Shown here one piece after another: positions 1 to 8,982 of a DNA stretch of 64,000 nt. The translations under genes were made by a program, and so were the position numbers. The notes below the pieces were generated by a model, which did not search any database, was not told the DNA's origin, and saw only the letters and a list, made by a program, of their open reading frames with translations. Every line of letters begins with the position of its first letter. Positions within the stretch are counted from its first letter, which is position 1. The stretch is from contig NZ_JBCITM010000007.1 of NCBI RefSeq assembly GCF_039414295.1, positions 124,001-188,000 of the forward strand. The letters are read 5' to 3'. This DNA comes from Anoxynatronum sibiricum (GTDB lineage: Bacteria > Bacillota > Clostridia > Peptostreptococcales > Tindalliaceae).

Positions 1-54
1 GTCTTTCCAACTGGTACTGCTGTCTGTGATCTGTTGGATTGATTATACCATAAA

Positions 55-81
55 CTCCCTGCCAATGGTAAAGGCAGGGAG
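55..81 (-). terminator. possible terminator hairpin
   Basis: Arms CTCCCTGCC and GGCAGGGAG are perfectly complementary around a 9-nt loop. On the minus strand the hairpin is followed only by TTTAT, so it is a weak intrinsic terminator at best. It lies about 110 nt downstream of the DUF418 gene. The rest of the first 190 bases holds no gene that I can support. Confidence 0.4.
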
Positions 82-190
82 CCAGACTTTCGACAAATTA
101 CGATGAAGGCAAAGCTTTTGGGGAACTTATGCGGGAAAAAAAGACTGTCCTTGCATGAAATGCCAGCCCTGAAGCCTCAGTGGCTCTGAT

Positions 191-1465
191 TCAAGCCGTC
201 TTTCTTCCATAAGTGCCTTTACGCCAGAGGTACTCTGCCGGTCCCTGGCGAAAACGCCTCAGGTAAGGACGGCTGACCAGCAGCTGAAGGGTGTAAATCA
301 CCAGCGACAGCACCATACCCTGCCAGAGAGGCATGCGCTGCAACAGTCCCAGACCGTGACCATAGAACACCAGGGAGAGGATCACCGACTGGGTCAAATA
401 ATGGGTGAGGGCCAGTCGACCCACACCCTGGAAGAAGGCCAAGCGCTCCTGCCAGCGGGGATACTGCCACAGCCGCAGCAACGAGGTGATGTAGAAGAGG
501 CACAGGGCCACAGTGGAAATTTCCCTGGCCCATTCCGCCGCCAGTCTGGCGGCCAGTCCAGCTCCGGGAATCAATTGAAGATCCACCACCACATAAACGG
601 CTGTCAGTGACCAGCCGATGAGTCCGCTATTACGCCAGATACGGCGAACCCGTTCCTGCTGCTCTGTTGACTCACTTTTGGCTATTGAGTCGCCTTGGCT
701 TGTTGAGTCATGCAGCTTTTGAAAGATGCGGGTTTTGCCTGCATAAAGACCGGCAAGAAACAAGGCCAGCAGCTTGGGAATGATAAAGATCGTTGAAAGA
801 AGGACAATGGGCAGTTCCCGGGTAAGGCGGTAAACAATCGTGGCCGGATAGCTGCCTTCCTGATACTGCTTCACCGTCTGTTGAATCTGGGCTTCATAGA
901 TTTCTGTCTGTTGGGGAGTAAGTGACTCCAGGCTCACCGACTGCAGGGCCATTAAGCTTCCCAACACCAGGGTGGCCAGGCACAGCAGGATAATGATCCA
1001 TTTTTTCAGCTGCTGAGGCTGTTTTTTGCGAAAAGCCATGAGAAGAAAGCCGGTCAGGGCATAGGACATGAGAATATCACCATACCAGAACAGGGCAAAA
1101 TGAATGAGTCCAATAAACAGCAACAGGAGCAGGCGCCGCCGAAACAGCGGAATGGCCGGAAGGCCTTTTTCTGTCAGTCGTTCAGTGAACAGGTAAAATC
1201 CCAGCCCGAAAAGAAATGAAAAAAGGGTGTAGAACTTACCGGTGGCAAAAATCTGAATCAACAGGGCCGCCACCTGGTTCGCCGCTCCTGTGTAGCTTAA
1301 CGGAGCTGCCGAAAAACCCATCATGGTGTTGTTGTACATTTGGGTATTCACCAACAAAACGCCAATGAGGGCAAATCCCCGGAGCATGTCAATGACATGG
1401 AGGCGTTCACCCGCTGAAACTGGTATCGGCCTATCCAAGTATGTGTCTTCTTTCAACTGATTCAT
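191..1465 (-). CDS. DUF418 family integral membrane protein (YeiB-like)
   Basis: This is a 424-residue polytopic membrane protein of the DUF418/YeiB family, whose biochemical role is not established. The hallmark is the N-terminal stretch VIDMLRGFALIGVLLVN, followed by about nine further hydrophobic segments and a C-terminal DUF418 block with LTHYLTQSVI. I chose the ATG at 1465 because CGGAGG sits 6 nt before it; an upstream ATG at 1492 has no such site. It stands alone, separated from the dehydrogenase operon by a strong terminator, so it probably has its own promoter in 1466-1630. The family call is firm; the function is unknown. Confidence 0.85.
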   Translation of the reverse strand: MNQLKEDTYLDRPIPVSAGERLHVIDMLRGFALIGVLLVNTQMYNNTMMGFSAAPLSYTGAANQVAALLIQIFATGKFYTLFSFLFGLGFYLFTERLTEKGLPAIPLFRRRLLLLLFIGLIHFALFWYGDILMSYALTGFLLMAFRKKQPQQLKKWIIILLCLATLVLGSLMALQSVSLESLTPQQTEIYEAQIQQTVKQYQEGSYPATIVYRLTRELPIVLLSTIFIIPKLLALFLAGLYAGKTRIFQKLHDSTSQGDSIAKSESTEQQERVRRIWRNSGLIGWSLTAVYVVVDLQLIPGAGLAARLAAEWAREISTVALCLFYITSLLRLWQYPRWQERLAFFQGVGRLALTHYLTQSVILSLVFYGHGLGLLQRMPLWQGMVLSLVIYTLQLLVSRPYLRRFRQGPAEYLWRKGTYGRKTA

Positions 1466-1630
1466 CTTAATCCTCCGTTCATGCATCTTCATTAAGTCTC
1501 TCTGTTTTCATCTACGATGTCTTGTCTTTTTTGTTTCAATTAACAGATGACAAGGAATAGTGAATCAAAAGCTTATAGCCATTACTAAAACGTTATCAAC
1601 AGCTTTTTTGCGCATGCTGTTTCCTATGCC

Positions 1631-1670
1631 AAAAAAAATATAGCGGGCACCGCAACAAGGCGACACCCGC
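1631..1670 (-). terminator. terminator of the acetoin/2-oxoacid dehydrogenase operon
   Basis: On the minus strand an 11-bp stem (GCGGGTGTCGC pairing with GCGGTGCCCGC through three G-U pairs) is followed by TATATTTTTTTT. It lies about 30 nt after the stop of the dihydrolipoyl dehydrogenase gene and closes the operon that begins near 9984. Confidence 0.85.
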
Positions 1671-1702
1671 AAGAGAAGGGAGGAGGATAACGAATGGGTT
1701 TA

Positions 1703-3091
1703 TCAGGGCTTGGGCATATGAATGCAGTGTCCCTGGGCGGCATGGGCCGCTTCCAGAATAGCCTCTGACAAGGTGGGATGAGCATGAATGGTGGTGCCGA
1801 TCTCTTTCAGAGTGGCTTCCAGACGCAGGGCCAGGGTGCCTTCGCTGATGAGATCAGTTGCCCGGGGCCCCAAAATATGCAGCCCCAGCACTTCGTCGGT
1901 GGCTGCATCAGCCACAAATTTCACCATACCTACCCCGTTGTTCATAATCAGTGCTTTGCCATTACCGGTGAGGGCAAACTTGCCCGTCTTCACGGCATAA
2001 CCCTTTGCTTTGGCAGCCGCTTCTGTTAATCCCACCGAGGCATATTCCGGGCGAATATACACACAGGAAGGAATGGTATCGAAACGGGCTTCCGTGTAAT
2101 GACCCATGATGGTTTCCGCCGCGGCCACGCCCTGGGCTGATGCCGTATGCGCCAGCATGGTGCCGCCGGTGCAGTCGCCGATGGCGTACACATGGGGCAG
2201 GGAGGTTTGCAACCGGTCATTCACCAGTACCCGTCCTTTTTCAGTGCGAATACCTGCTTTTTCCAACCCCAGAGAAGCAGTAGCCGGCCTTCTTCCAGCG
2301 GCCATGAGAACATGTTGTGCTGTCACCGTTACCGGCTGGCCTTGGCACTGGGCATTCACCACAAACCCTGTTGGTGCTTTTTCAATGGTTTTTACCTGGG
2401 TGTCAGTATGGAAATGAACACCCTCTTCTTCCATGATCATCTGAACCATTGCCGTCAGCTCCGGTTCCATATTCACCAGAATTTCCGGCAGCATCTCGAT
2501 GACCGTCACTTTTGTGCCCATGCCTGCATAAATGCCGGCAAATTCGGTGCCAATCACACCGCCGCCGATGACACACAGGCTTTCGGGAATGGTTGGAAGG
2601 GACAGGGCTTCGGTGCTGGTGAGAATCTCGGGATGGTCGGCTCCCGGCAAAGGCAGCTGCACACTTTCTGATCCGGCGGCCAGAATGGCCTTGTCAAAGG
2701 GCAGTAACCGGGTTCCCCCCGATGCCTCCTTCAGCAGCAGCTCCTGCTCGTTGGCAAAAGATGCCTCCGCCTGAATCACATCCACATTCCATGAACGCAG
2801 CAGCCCGCCCACACCTTCCACCAGCTGGTTCACCACTGCCTGTTTCCGTTCCTGGAGACACGGCCAGTTCACCGACACCGCCGGTACTTCCAACCCGTAG
2901 GTGTCTGCATGGCGTATTTCCTGAAGCAGTTCGGTACTGTGAGCCAGCACCTTGGTGGGAATGCACCCCACATTCAGGCAGGTGCCTCCCAGGGAAGCTT
3001 TTTCCACCAGAGTCACTTCGCCGCCCAATTGTGCCGCCCGAATGGCTGCCACGTATCCGCCGGGCCCGCCTCCAATCACTACTATTCGCAT
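1703..3091 (-). CDS. lpdA: dihydrolipoyl dehydrogenase (E3) of the Aco-type complex
   Basis: E3 reoxidises the dihydrolipoyl arm of the acyltransferase (E2) with NAD+. The 462-residue protein has the normal length. It starts with the FAD Rossmann motif GGGPGGYVAAIRAAQ, carries the redox disulfide GGTCLNVGCIPTK (Cys38 and Cys43), a second NAD-binding GGGVIGTEFA motif, the FAD-contacting AIGDCTGG motif, and the C-terminal HAHPTLSE containing the catalytic His-Glu pair. It is the last gene of the operon E1 alpha, E1 beta, TRAP P-Q-M, PPC protein, E2, E3, and starts 28 nt after E2 with GAGGTGA before the ATG. A second E3 at 13106-14515 is encoded away from any complex. Confidence 0.95.
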   Translation of the reverse strand: MRIVVIGGGPGGYVAAIRAAQLGGEVTLVEKASLGGTCLNVGCIPTKVLAHSTELLQEIRHADTYGLEVPAVSVNWPCLQERKQAVVNQLVEGVGGLLRSWNVDVIQAEASFANEQELLLKEASGGTRLLPFDKAILAAGSESVQLPLPGADHPEILTSTEALSLPTIPESLCVIGGGVIGTEFAGIYAGMGTKVTVIEMLPEILVNMEPELTAMVQMIMEEEGVHFHTDTQVKTIEKAPTGFVVNAQCQGQPVTVTAQHVLMAAGRRPATASLGLEKAGIRTEKGRVLVNDRLQTSLPHVYAIGDCTGGTMLAHTASAQGVAAAETIMGHYTEARFDTIPSCVYIRPEYASVGLTEAAAKAKGYAVKTGKFALTGNGKALIMNNGVGMVKFVADAATDEVLGLHILGPRATDLISEGTLALRLEATLKEIGTTIHAHPTLSEAILEAAHAAQGHCIHMPKP

Positions 3092-3119
3092 GGTTATTCA
3101 CCTCAGTTGATCACACCGT

Positions 3120-4454
3120 CTACCAGAGAAGTGTGAGGGGATTTTCGACAGCTTCCTTCAGGTCCTGCATGAAATGTGCCGCCACGGCACCGTCCACCAC
3201 CCGGTGGTCGGCTGACAGGCTCAGGTTGATCATTGGCTTGAAGACCAGTGCGCCATTTTCAGACACCGGTGTTTCCACGATACTGTTGACACCCAGAATG
3301 GCCACCTCAGGCTGATTGATAATGGGGGTGAAGGCCTCCATGCCAAACATGCCCAAATTGGTAATGGTGAATGTTCCGCCGCTCATCTCTTCCATGGTGA
3401 GGGCATTGCCTCTGGCCTTTGCCGCCAGGTCACTGATCTCACGGCCAATCTCGCGAAAGCTTTTCAGATCAGCGTTTTTAACCACAGGCACCAGCAAGCC
3501 GTCATCCAACGCAACGGCCACGCCCATGTTCACATAGTTGCGCACCAGAATCTCATTGCCGTCAACACTGGCATTGAGCAGGGGATGTCTGCGCAGTACC
3601 CGGGCGGTGATGGCCACCAGGATATCGGTGTAGGTGATTTTGCTTTTTTGCTTCACCCGGTCACGGAAGTTCATCATTTCAGTGGCATCCACCCGCAGCT
3701 GGTAATGAACTGCCGGAGAAATCTGCACGCTTTGCAGCATACGCTCTGCAATGACCTGACGCATTTGAGTCATGGGAATGCGGGTTTCTGTCAGGTTGCT
3801 ACCCGCCAGGCGGGCTTGATCTGCCATTTGTTTCAGAATGTCTTCTTTCATGATGCGGCCGTCTTTACCAATGGTGGCCGGATCAATTCCGGCTGTACGG
3901 GCCATTCCCGCCGCAGCCGGCGAGATTTTACAGGCCCCTCCTGCTGCCGATGCCTGCAACACGTCTTTTTCAACCACCCGGCCCTCGGGACCGGTGCCGG
4001 CAATCCGGGCCAGGTCAAGTCCCAACTCCTTCGCCCGTTTTTTAGCCAGAGGTGAGGCTTTCACGTATCCTTCCGTTACCACCGCCGATGCTGCCGGGAC
4101 TATTGGCACTGGAGGGGTTGAAGCGGTTGCTGGCGGAGCTGCCGATACCGGAGCTGCCGTTTTGGTTTCCGCCGGGGCAGTTCCAGTCTCATTCAGCTGG
4201 GCAGTGATGTCTTCCCCCACTTCTCCGATAATGGCTACCGGTGCTTTAATCTGCTGTTTTTGCCCCTCCGGCACCAGAATTTTCAACAGAGTTCCAGAAA
4301 CAGTGCATTCCACATCATTATTAATCTTGTCTGTGGCCACTTCGTAGAGGATTTCTCCTTTTTCCACCAAGTCGCCTTCCTTTTTATTCCATTTGGAAAC
4401 AGTGCCTTCTGTCATTGTCAGGCCCAGTTTCGGCATATTGAGAATGGTTGCCAT
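3120..4454 (-). CDS. acoC: dihydrolipoamide acyltransferase (E2) with two subunit-binding domains
   Basis: This is the core E2 of a 2-oxoacid/acetoin dehydrogenase; it accepts the acyl group from E1 on lipoate and passes it to CoA. Residues 1-77 are one lipoyl domain with the lipoylated lysine in VATDKIN (Lys43). A Pro/Ala-rich linker follows (about 85-128). Residues about 131-167 (VKASPLAKKRAKELG, then GTGPEGRVVEKDV) form a peripheral subunit-binding domain, and 176-208 (KISPAAAGMARTAGI, then GKDGRIMKEDI) look like a second copy. The catalytic domain ends in DHRVVDG with its active-site histidine. The acetoin type is favoured by its neighbours, but pyruvate or another 2-oxoacid cannot be excluded. 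Confidence 0.9.
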   Translation of the reverse strand: MATILNMPKLGLTMTEGTVSKWNKKEGDLVEKGEILYEVATDKINNDVECTVSGTLLKILVPEGQKQQIKAPVAIIGEVGEDITAQLNETGTAPAETKTAAPVSAAPPATASTPPVPIVPAASAVVTEGYVKASPLAKKRAKELGLDLARIAGTGPEGRVVEKDVLQASAAGGACKISPAAAGMARTAGIDPATIGKDGRIMKEDILKQMADQARLAGSNLTETRIPMTQMRQVIAERMLQSVQISPAVHYQLRVDATEMMNFRDRVKQKSKITYTDILVAITARVLRRHPLLNASVDGNEILVRNYVNMGVAVALDDGLLVPVVKNADLKSFREIGREISDLAAKARGNALTMEEMSGGTFTITNLGMFGMEAFTPIINQPEVAILGVNSIVETPVSENGALVFKPMINLSLSADHRVVDGAVAAHFMQDLKEAVENPLTLLW

Positions 4455-4458
4455 GTTT

Positions 4459-4935
4459 TCACTCCTCTTTCGGCAAAGGGGTAAAGAAGCTGAACCCGCT
4501 TTGATGATGATAGATGCGTTTCAGGGAAATATCACTGATTTCCTGGATCACCACTTCCATGGTGGCCAGCACCAGGTTCCCTTCATCCAGCATGTGGCCT
4601 GCCAGCACATTTCGGTCTTTGTCGCAGAAAGATGCATGGAGGTGAACCTGCCAGCCGTCATGTTCGTCCAGCCCCACCAGTCCCTGACCTCCCAGAAACT
4701 CAAAGGGGCCGTCCAGTTTTTGTGCCTCGCTGTAAACCATTTTGTAATACGTCTCTTTGTTCTCCACCGCGTAGACAAAAGATGCCTTGCGGAGACTGCC
4801 GATGCACACGGTGATAAAACCGGCCTTGACACCATGTTCCCGACAGCATTCAATAATGGAGGGAATCAGGTCTTCTCCGGGTAATATGCGTGCCACCAGG
4901 GTCTTGCCCCGGGTGGCGGCTGCTGTATAGCTCAC
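4459..4935 (-). CDS. PPC (DUF296/PCC) domain protein
   Basis: A stand-alone PPC/DUF296 domain of about 158 residues (ARILPGEDLIPSIIECC, then AGFITVCIGSLRKASF, then QVHLHASFCD). In plants this domain is joined to AT-hook DNA-binding motifs; bacterial single-domain copies form trimers and have no agreed function. No AT hook is visible. The in-frame ATG at 4941 touches the AGGAGG sequence directly, so I prefer the GTG at 4935, which sits 6 nt after it. The gene ends 4 nt before E2 and belongs to the same operon. A metal- or ligand-binding role linked to the imported substrate is conceivable but not shown by the sequence. Confidence 0.8.
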   Translation of the reverse strand: MSYTAAATRGKTLVARILPGEDLIPSIIECCREHGVKAGFITVCIGSLRKASFVYAVENKETYYKMVYSEAQKLDGPFEFLGGQGLVGLDEHDGWQVHLHASFCDKDRNVLAGHMLDEGNLVLATMEVVIQEISDISLKRIYHHQSGFSFFTPLPKEE

Positions 4936-4971
4936 AGTCATCCTCCTTTTCCGGCTAATGGCCGTATGATG

Positions 4972-6255
4972 TTACATGCCCATGAGTGCCGGTAATCCCA
5001 GCGACAGGATGGGCAGGTAAGTTACCAGCAGCAATGCCACCAGTGAAGCCACCAGGAAGGGTACAATGGACTTGGATATTCGGTTGATGCCGATATCTGC
5101 AATGCCACAAGCCACATAAAGATTCACACCCACCGGTGGTGTGATCTGCCCGATGGCCAGGTTTACCGTCATCACCACCCCAAAATGAAGGAGGTCAATT
5201 CCCACGATGTTGAGAATGGGAAGGAAGATGGGCATCAAAATGTAATAGGCACTGACGGCATCGATGAAACAGCCGGCAATGAGCAAAATGATGTTGATGA
5301 TCATGAGGATGCCATACTTGTTGGAAGTAATGCTTAAAAGCACATCTGCCAGATCCCGGGCAATTCCCTGGGTGGTGATGATCCAGGCAAAGAGGGAAGC
5401 TGCGGCAACAATGAGCATGACCACCGCTGAGCTGACGGAGGATTCCACCAGAAGGCTGGGAACTGCTTTGGGTTTCAGGTCACGATAGATGAACAGCCCC
5501 ACAATCAAACCATAGAAAACCGCCACACCGGCTGCTTCTGTAGGTGTGAAAATACCACCGTAGATACCACCAAGGATGATCACCGGGGTCATGATTCCCC
5601 AAACAGCCTCCACAAAGGCTTTTCTCAGCTGTTTTCCCGTTGCGGCACCCGTTTGCTTGATGTTGTATTTACGGGAAACGATGAGACTTGCCACAATGAG
5701 CATCAACCCAAATAAAAGACCAGGAATAATCCCTGCTATAAAGAGTTTTCCGATGGATACCTGAGCCACTACCCCATAGACCACAAAGGCGATACTGGGG
5801 GGAATGATGATGCCAATGGCTCCGGAGGCAGAAAGCAGGGCCGCCGACATTCCCTTGTCATATCCGGATTCTTCCATGGCGGGTACCAGCATATTTCCCA
5901 GGGCTGCCACGGTTGCCGGTCCGGAACCGGAGATGGCTGCAAAGAAACAGGAGGTCAGCACGGTGACAATGGCCAGACCACCCTTGAGATGACCCACCAC
6001 CAGATTGGCAAAATTGATGAGCCTTTTGGAGATCCCTGATTTTTCCATAATGGTGCCTGCCAGAATGAAAAAAGGAATGGCCAGTAATGTGAACTTGGCT
6101 GTTGCCGTGTACATGGTGAAGGGAAAAATAGACAGCGGGATATCAAAAATAAAAAGTGTCACAACGGAAGATAAGGCCAGTGATACCGCAATGGGAACAT
6201 TCAGGATCAGAAGGATGAACAGTGATCCAAACAACGTTAAGGCTACCGGGCTCAT
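4972..6255 (-). CDS. TRAP transporter large permease (DctM type)
   Basis: The ion-coupled membrane subunit of a tripartite ATP-independent periplasmic-type importer, usually for organic acids. It is about 427 residues with a dozen hydrophobic segments and typical DctM motifs such as FFAAISGSGPATVAALGN, IIIPPSIAFVVYG and FTPTEAAGVAVFYG. The GTG at 6264 overlaps the stop of the small permease, but AGAGGTGA lies 5 nt before the ATG at 6255, so I chose that start. It lies between DctQ and the PPC gene inside the dehydrogenase operon, which suggests that the importer brings in the substrate of the complex or a precursor of it. Confidence 0.92.
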   Translation of the reverse strand: MSPVALTLFGSLFILLILNVPIAVSLALSSVVTLFIFDIPLSIFPFTMYTATAKFTLLAIPFFILAGTIMEKSGISKRLINFANLVVGHLKGGLAIVTVLTSCFFAAISGSGPATVAALGNMLVPAMEESGYDKGMSAALLSASGAIGIIIPPSIAFVVYGVVAQVSIGKLFIAGIIPGLLFGLMLIVASLIVSRKYNIKQTGAATGKQLRKAFVEAVWGIMTPVIILGGIYGGIFTPTEAAGVAVFYGLIVGLFIYRDLKPKAVPSLLVESSVSSAVVMLIVAAASLFAWIITTQGIARDLADVLLSITSNKYGILMIINIILLIAGCFIDAVSAYYILMPIFLPILNIVGIDLLHFGVVMTVNLAIGQITPPVGVNLYVACGIADIGINRISKSIVPFLVASLVALLLVTYLPILSLGLPALMGM

Positions 6256-6260
6256 GTTGA

Positions 6261-6734
6261 TCACCTCTTTCCTTTCAGAGTTTCATAGCCGCCCACTAAA
6301 AAGGCCGCTGCCATAAACAGACCACCAATGGGAATAGCTGCGCCAAAGATCCAGGCGGGCAGTCCCAGTGCAGGGGTTCGCTGACCAAAGTTGAACTGGT
6401 CCCGGGCCATGGTGAAGCCAAATCGCAGCAGTACCAGGAACAGGGCCGCTGACAACAGTGCCACGCCGAACATCATCCACCGCTGGTTTTTTTCGTTAAG
6501 TCGGTCATAAATGATGGGCATACCCAGATGGGCTCCCTTTCGGGCGGCCACACTGGCTCCAATAAAGGTGTTGTAAACAAAAAGATTGGTGACCAACTCT
6601 TCTGTATAGGCCAAAGAGGTGCTGAGAAGATAGCGGGACACCACATTGGCAATATTAATAATGGCCATCACTGCCAGACTTAAAATTAGGATCAGTTTGG
6701 CCACACGTTCCAGTTGATTATAATACTTGATCAT
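6261..6734 (-). CDS. TRAP transporter small permease (DctQ type)
   Basis: A 157-residue protein with four transmembrane segments, the expected size for DctQ, which pairs with DctM. The stretch TSLAYTEELVTNLFVYNTFIG-like loop and the GAHLGMPI motif are typical of the family. GGAGG lies 7 nt before the ATG. It follows the binding-protein gene after a stable intercistronic hairpin and is followed directly by dctM. Confidence 0.9.
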   Translation of the reverse strand: MIKYYNQLERVAKLILILSLAVMAIINIANVVSRYLLSTSLAYTEELVTNLFVYNTFIGASVAARKGAHLGMPIIYDRLNEKNQRWMMFGVALLSAALFLVLLRFGFTMARDQFNFGQRTPALGLPAWIFGAAIPIGGLFMAAAFLVGGYETLKGKR

Positions 6735-6749
6735 GATGGCACCTCCATG

Positions 6750-6787
6750 TTACAGTGCGGTCTGCCAATGGCAGACCGCTGCTGTAA
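6750..6787 (-). other. intercistronic hairpin between dctP and dctQ
   Basis: A perfect 10-bp stem (GCGGTCTGCC and GGCAGACCGC, loop AAT) is extended by a TTACAG/CTGTAA pair. There is no T-run, so it is more likely an RNA stability or attenuation element that keeps the binding protein more abundant than the permeases than a full terminator. Confidence 0.55.
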
Positions 6788-6826
6788 CGTTATAAGGGTT
6801 ACATACGAATCAGTTGCTGATGTTTC

Positions 6827-7894
6827 TTAGAAGTTCAGGAACAGGTTCATCAGGTCTTCACCAATGATGGGTTCATATTTTTCATAAACCGGTGCCATCA
6901 GGTCACGGAAAGCAGCCACTTCTTCATCTGTCAGTTCAATGACTTCCATGCCCTGCTCTTCCAGGAAGGCAATGGCTTCTGCTTCTTCCTGACGGTTCAG
7001 ATCGATCTGGTAAGCAGCTGCTTCTGCTGCAGCTTCACGGAAGATCTGCTGCAGTTCCGGGCTGAAAGAGTTGAACTTGTTCATGTTGATACCGATAACC
7101 AGCGGGTCATAGGAGTAGTTCCACAGGGTCACATAATCCTGTACTTCATAGAGTCTATTGGTGGTAATGACCGGCAGTGGGTTCTCCTGACCGTCGATGG
7201 TTCCCTGCTGAAGAGCGGTGAACACTTCTGCAAAGTTCATGGCTGTTGGGTCGGCTCCCAGTGCCTGAAACAGGTCAATGTACATTTGAATACCGGGGAT
7301 ACGGATTTTCATACCGCTCATATCCGCCGGGGTTCTAACAGCTCGGCGATTGGTGGTCAGCTGGCGGTAACCGTTTTCACCAAAGGCCAAAGGTTCAATG
7401 CCTTTGCTTCGAACGATGTCTTTGATGGCTTCCCCCGGTTCACCGGCCATGGCCTGATCCATGTCACTGATGTTGGGAATGATCCAGGGCATGGAGACCA
7501 CGCTGAATTTGGGGTCCATGATGGAGTAAATGATGGTGGAGTGGAAGGACATGTCAGTCACGCCCTGCTGCACCTGTTCAATACCAACCCCCTGGTTGCC
7601 ACCAGAAAGCTGTTCGTTGGGGTACACTTCAATATTTACTTTGCCACCGGTGCGCTCGCTGACAATTTCAGCCATTTTCATGCCGCCCATGTACCAGGAG
7701 CCCACATCTGAAGTGGTGACGCTCATGCGCAGGGTCATTTCCGGAAAATCAACCTCAGGGGCTGCTGCCGGTTCACTGCCTTCTGCTGCCGGTTCTGGAG
7801 CTGGAGCTGGAGCGGGTGTTGACTGCCCACAGGCAGTGGCAAAAAGGCTCACCAACATTAGCAATGCCAATACAAGTACCAACTTCTTTTTCAT
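6827..7894 (-). CDS. TRAP substrate-binding lipoprotein (DctP family)
   Basis: This extracytoplasmic receptor captures the substrate for the adjacent DctQM pair. It begins with a lipoprotein signal (FATACGQ lipobox, Cys about residue 22) and an acidic, Ala/Pro-rich tether. The DctP fold is recognisable from IPGIQMYIDLFQALGADPTAMNFAEV and the GTIDGQENP motif that contributes to the carboxylate-binding site. At 355 residues it has normal length. It sits between E1 beta and the permease genes, bordered by a hairpin on each side. The ligand is not evident; a carboxylate is the family norm. Confidence 0.92.
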   Translation of the reverse strand: MKKKLVLVLALLMLVSLFATACGQSTPAPAPAPEPAAEGSEPAAAPEVDFPEMTLRMSVTTSDVGSWYMGGMKMAEIVSERTGGKVNIEVYPNEQLSGGNQGVGIEQVQQGVTDMSFHSTIIYSIMDPKFSVVSMPWIIPNISDMDQAMAGEPGEAIKDIVRSKGIEPLAFGENGYRQLTTNRRAVRTPADMSGMKIRIPGIQMYIDLFQALGADPTAMNFAEVFTALQQGTIDGQENPLPVITTNRLYEVQDYVTLWNYSYDPLVIGINMNKFNSFSPELQQIFREAAAEAAAYQIDLNRQEEAEAIAFLEEQGMEVIELTDEEVAAFRDLMAPVYEKYEPIIGEDLMNLFLNF

Positions 7895-7933
7895 TCTTTC
7901 TCCTCCTTCATTCTCTTTTTTTGTTTATCATGA

Positions 7934-7958
7934 CAGACCTGCCGTTGCGACAGGTCTG
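7934..7958 (-). other. intercistronic hairpin between E1 beta and dctP
   Basis: Perfect 8-bp arms CAGACCTG and CAGGTCTG around a 9-nt loop, without a T-run on the minus strand. It lies in the 99-nt gap between the E1 beta stop and the dctP start and may separate the two parts of the operon transcript or protect an RNA end. Confidence 0.5.
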
Positions 7959-7993
7959 AGCCATGCTCTTCAGGTTCATCAGCGCTTCAGTTC

Positions 7994-8968
7994 CTAGAAC
8001 ATTCCTTTTATGCCTGCCACCATTTCTGCCGTAGTGGGGCGATAAGCCGCCTCCAGCGTGGGGCTGAATGGCACGGGGGTATACTTGGCACCCACACGGA
8101 CAATGGGGGCATCCAGCTGATCAATGGCTTCTTCTGCCACCATGGCTGAGATCTCAGCACCCACCCCGCCAATTTTCACGGCTTCATGGGCAATCAACAG
8201 GCGGTGGGTTTTACTCACTGATGTGAGGATGGTTTCCCTGTCGATGGGTGAAATGGTGCGCAAATCAATGACTTCAGCGTCAATGCCATCCTTGGCCAGT
8301 ATTTCGGCGGTTTCCATGGCATTTTTCATCATAATGGAGTAGGAAACAATGGTGACATCTTTGCCTTGCTTCACCACATTCGCTTTGCCGATGGGCACCA
8401 GAAAGTCTTCATCCTCAGGTACTTCACCGCTCTGGCGGAAAAGGTCTTTGTTTTCAAAGTACAAGACCGGGTTGTCGTCCCGAATGGCAGCTTTGAGAAG
8501 CCCTTTGGCATCTGCCGGATTGGAGGGTGCCACCACTTTCAGTCCAGGAATGTGGAGAAACCAGGATTCCACGCTCTGGGAGTGCTGTGCCGCTGCTGAA
8601 CGAACCAGCCCGTCGGGGGCCCGCAATACCATGGGAACCGATGTCTGGCCGCCAAACATGTAGCGGATTTTTGCCATTTGATTAAAGACTTCATCCATGC
8701 AAACACCAATGAAATCTGCAAAGTGCATGTCTGCCACCGGCCGTGTTCCCGCCAGAGCCGCTCCGACGGCAGCCCCAACGATGGCCGTCTCAGAAATAGG
8801 AGTATCCCGCACCCGGTCATGACCGAATTCTTCAGGAAGTCCTTTAAACTGTCCGAAGATGCCTCCCTGTTTGGCAATATCTTCTCCCATGACAAAGACG
8901 GTTTGATCCCGTCGCATTTCTTCCTGCATGGCCTCCAGGGTGGCCTGTGAAAAGGTTATCGTTTTCAT
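7994..8968 (-). CDS. acoB: acetoin/2-oxoacid dehydrogenase E1 component, beta subunit
   Basis: The 324-residue beta subunit of the thiamine-diphosphate-dependent E1 decarboxylase. It has the transketolase pyrimidine-binding domain (FVMGEDIAKQGGIFGQFKGL, RVRDTPISETAIVGAAVGAA) and the C-terminal transketolase domain (DAEVIDLRTISPID). PisE in TPISET is the conserved cofactor-activating glutamate. AGGAGGG lies 6 nt before the ATG, and only 14 nt separate it from E1 alpha. The closest named family I recognise is AcoB of acetoin dehydrogenase, which fits the AcoR-like activator gene next door. Confidence 0.92.
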   Translation of the reverse strand: MKTITFSQATLEAMQEEMRRDQTVFVMGEDIAKQGGIFGQFKGLPEEFGHDRVRDTPISETAIVGAAVGAALAGTRPVADMHFADFIGVCMDEVFNQMAKIRYMFGGQTSVPMVLRAPDGLVRSAAAQHSQSVESWFLHIPGLKVVAPSNPADAKGLLKAAIRDDNPVLYFENKDLFRQSGEVPEDEDFLVPIGKANVVKQGKDVTIVSYSIMMKNAMETAEILAKDGIDAEVIDLRTISPIDRETILTSVSKTHRLLIAHEAVKIGGVGAEISAMVAEEAIDQLDAPIVRVGAKYTPVPFSPTLEAAYRPTTAEMVAGIKGMF

Positions 8969-8982
8969 CCTGTACCCTCCTG

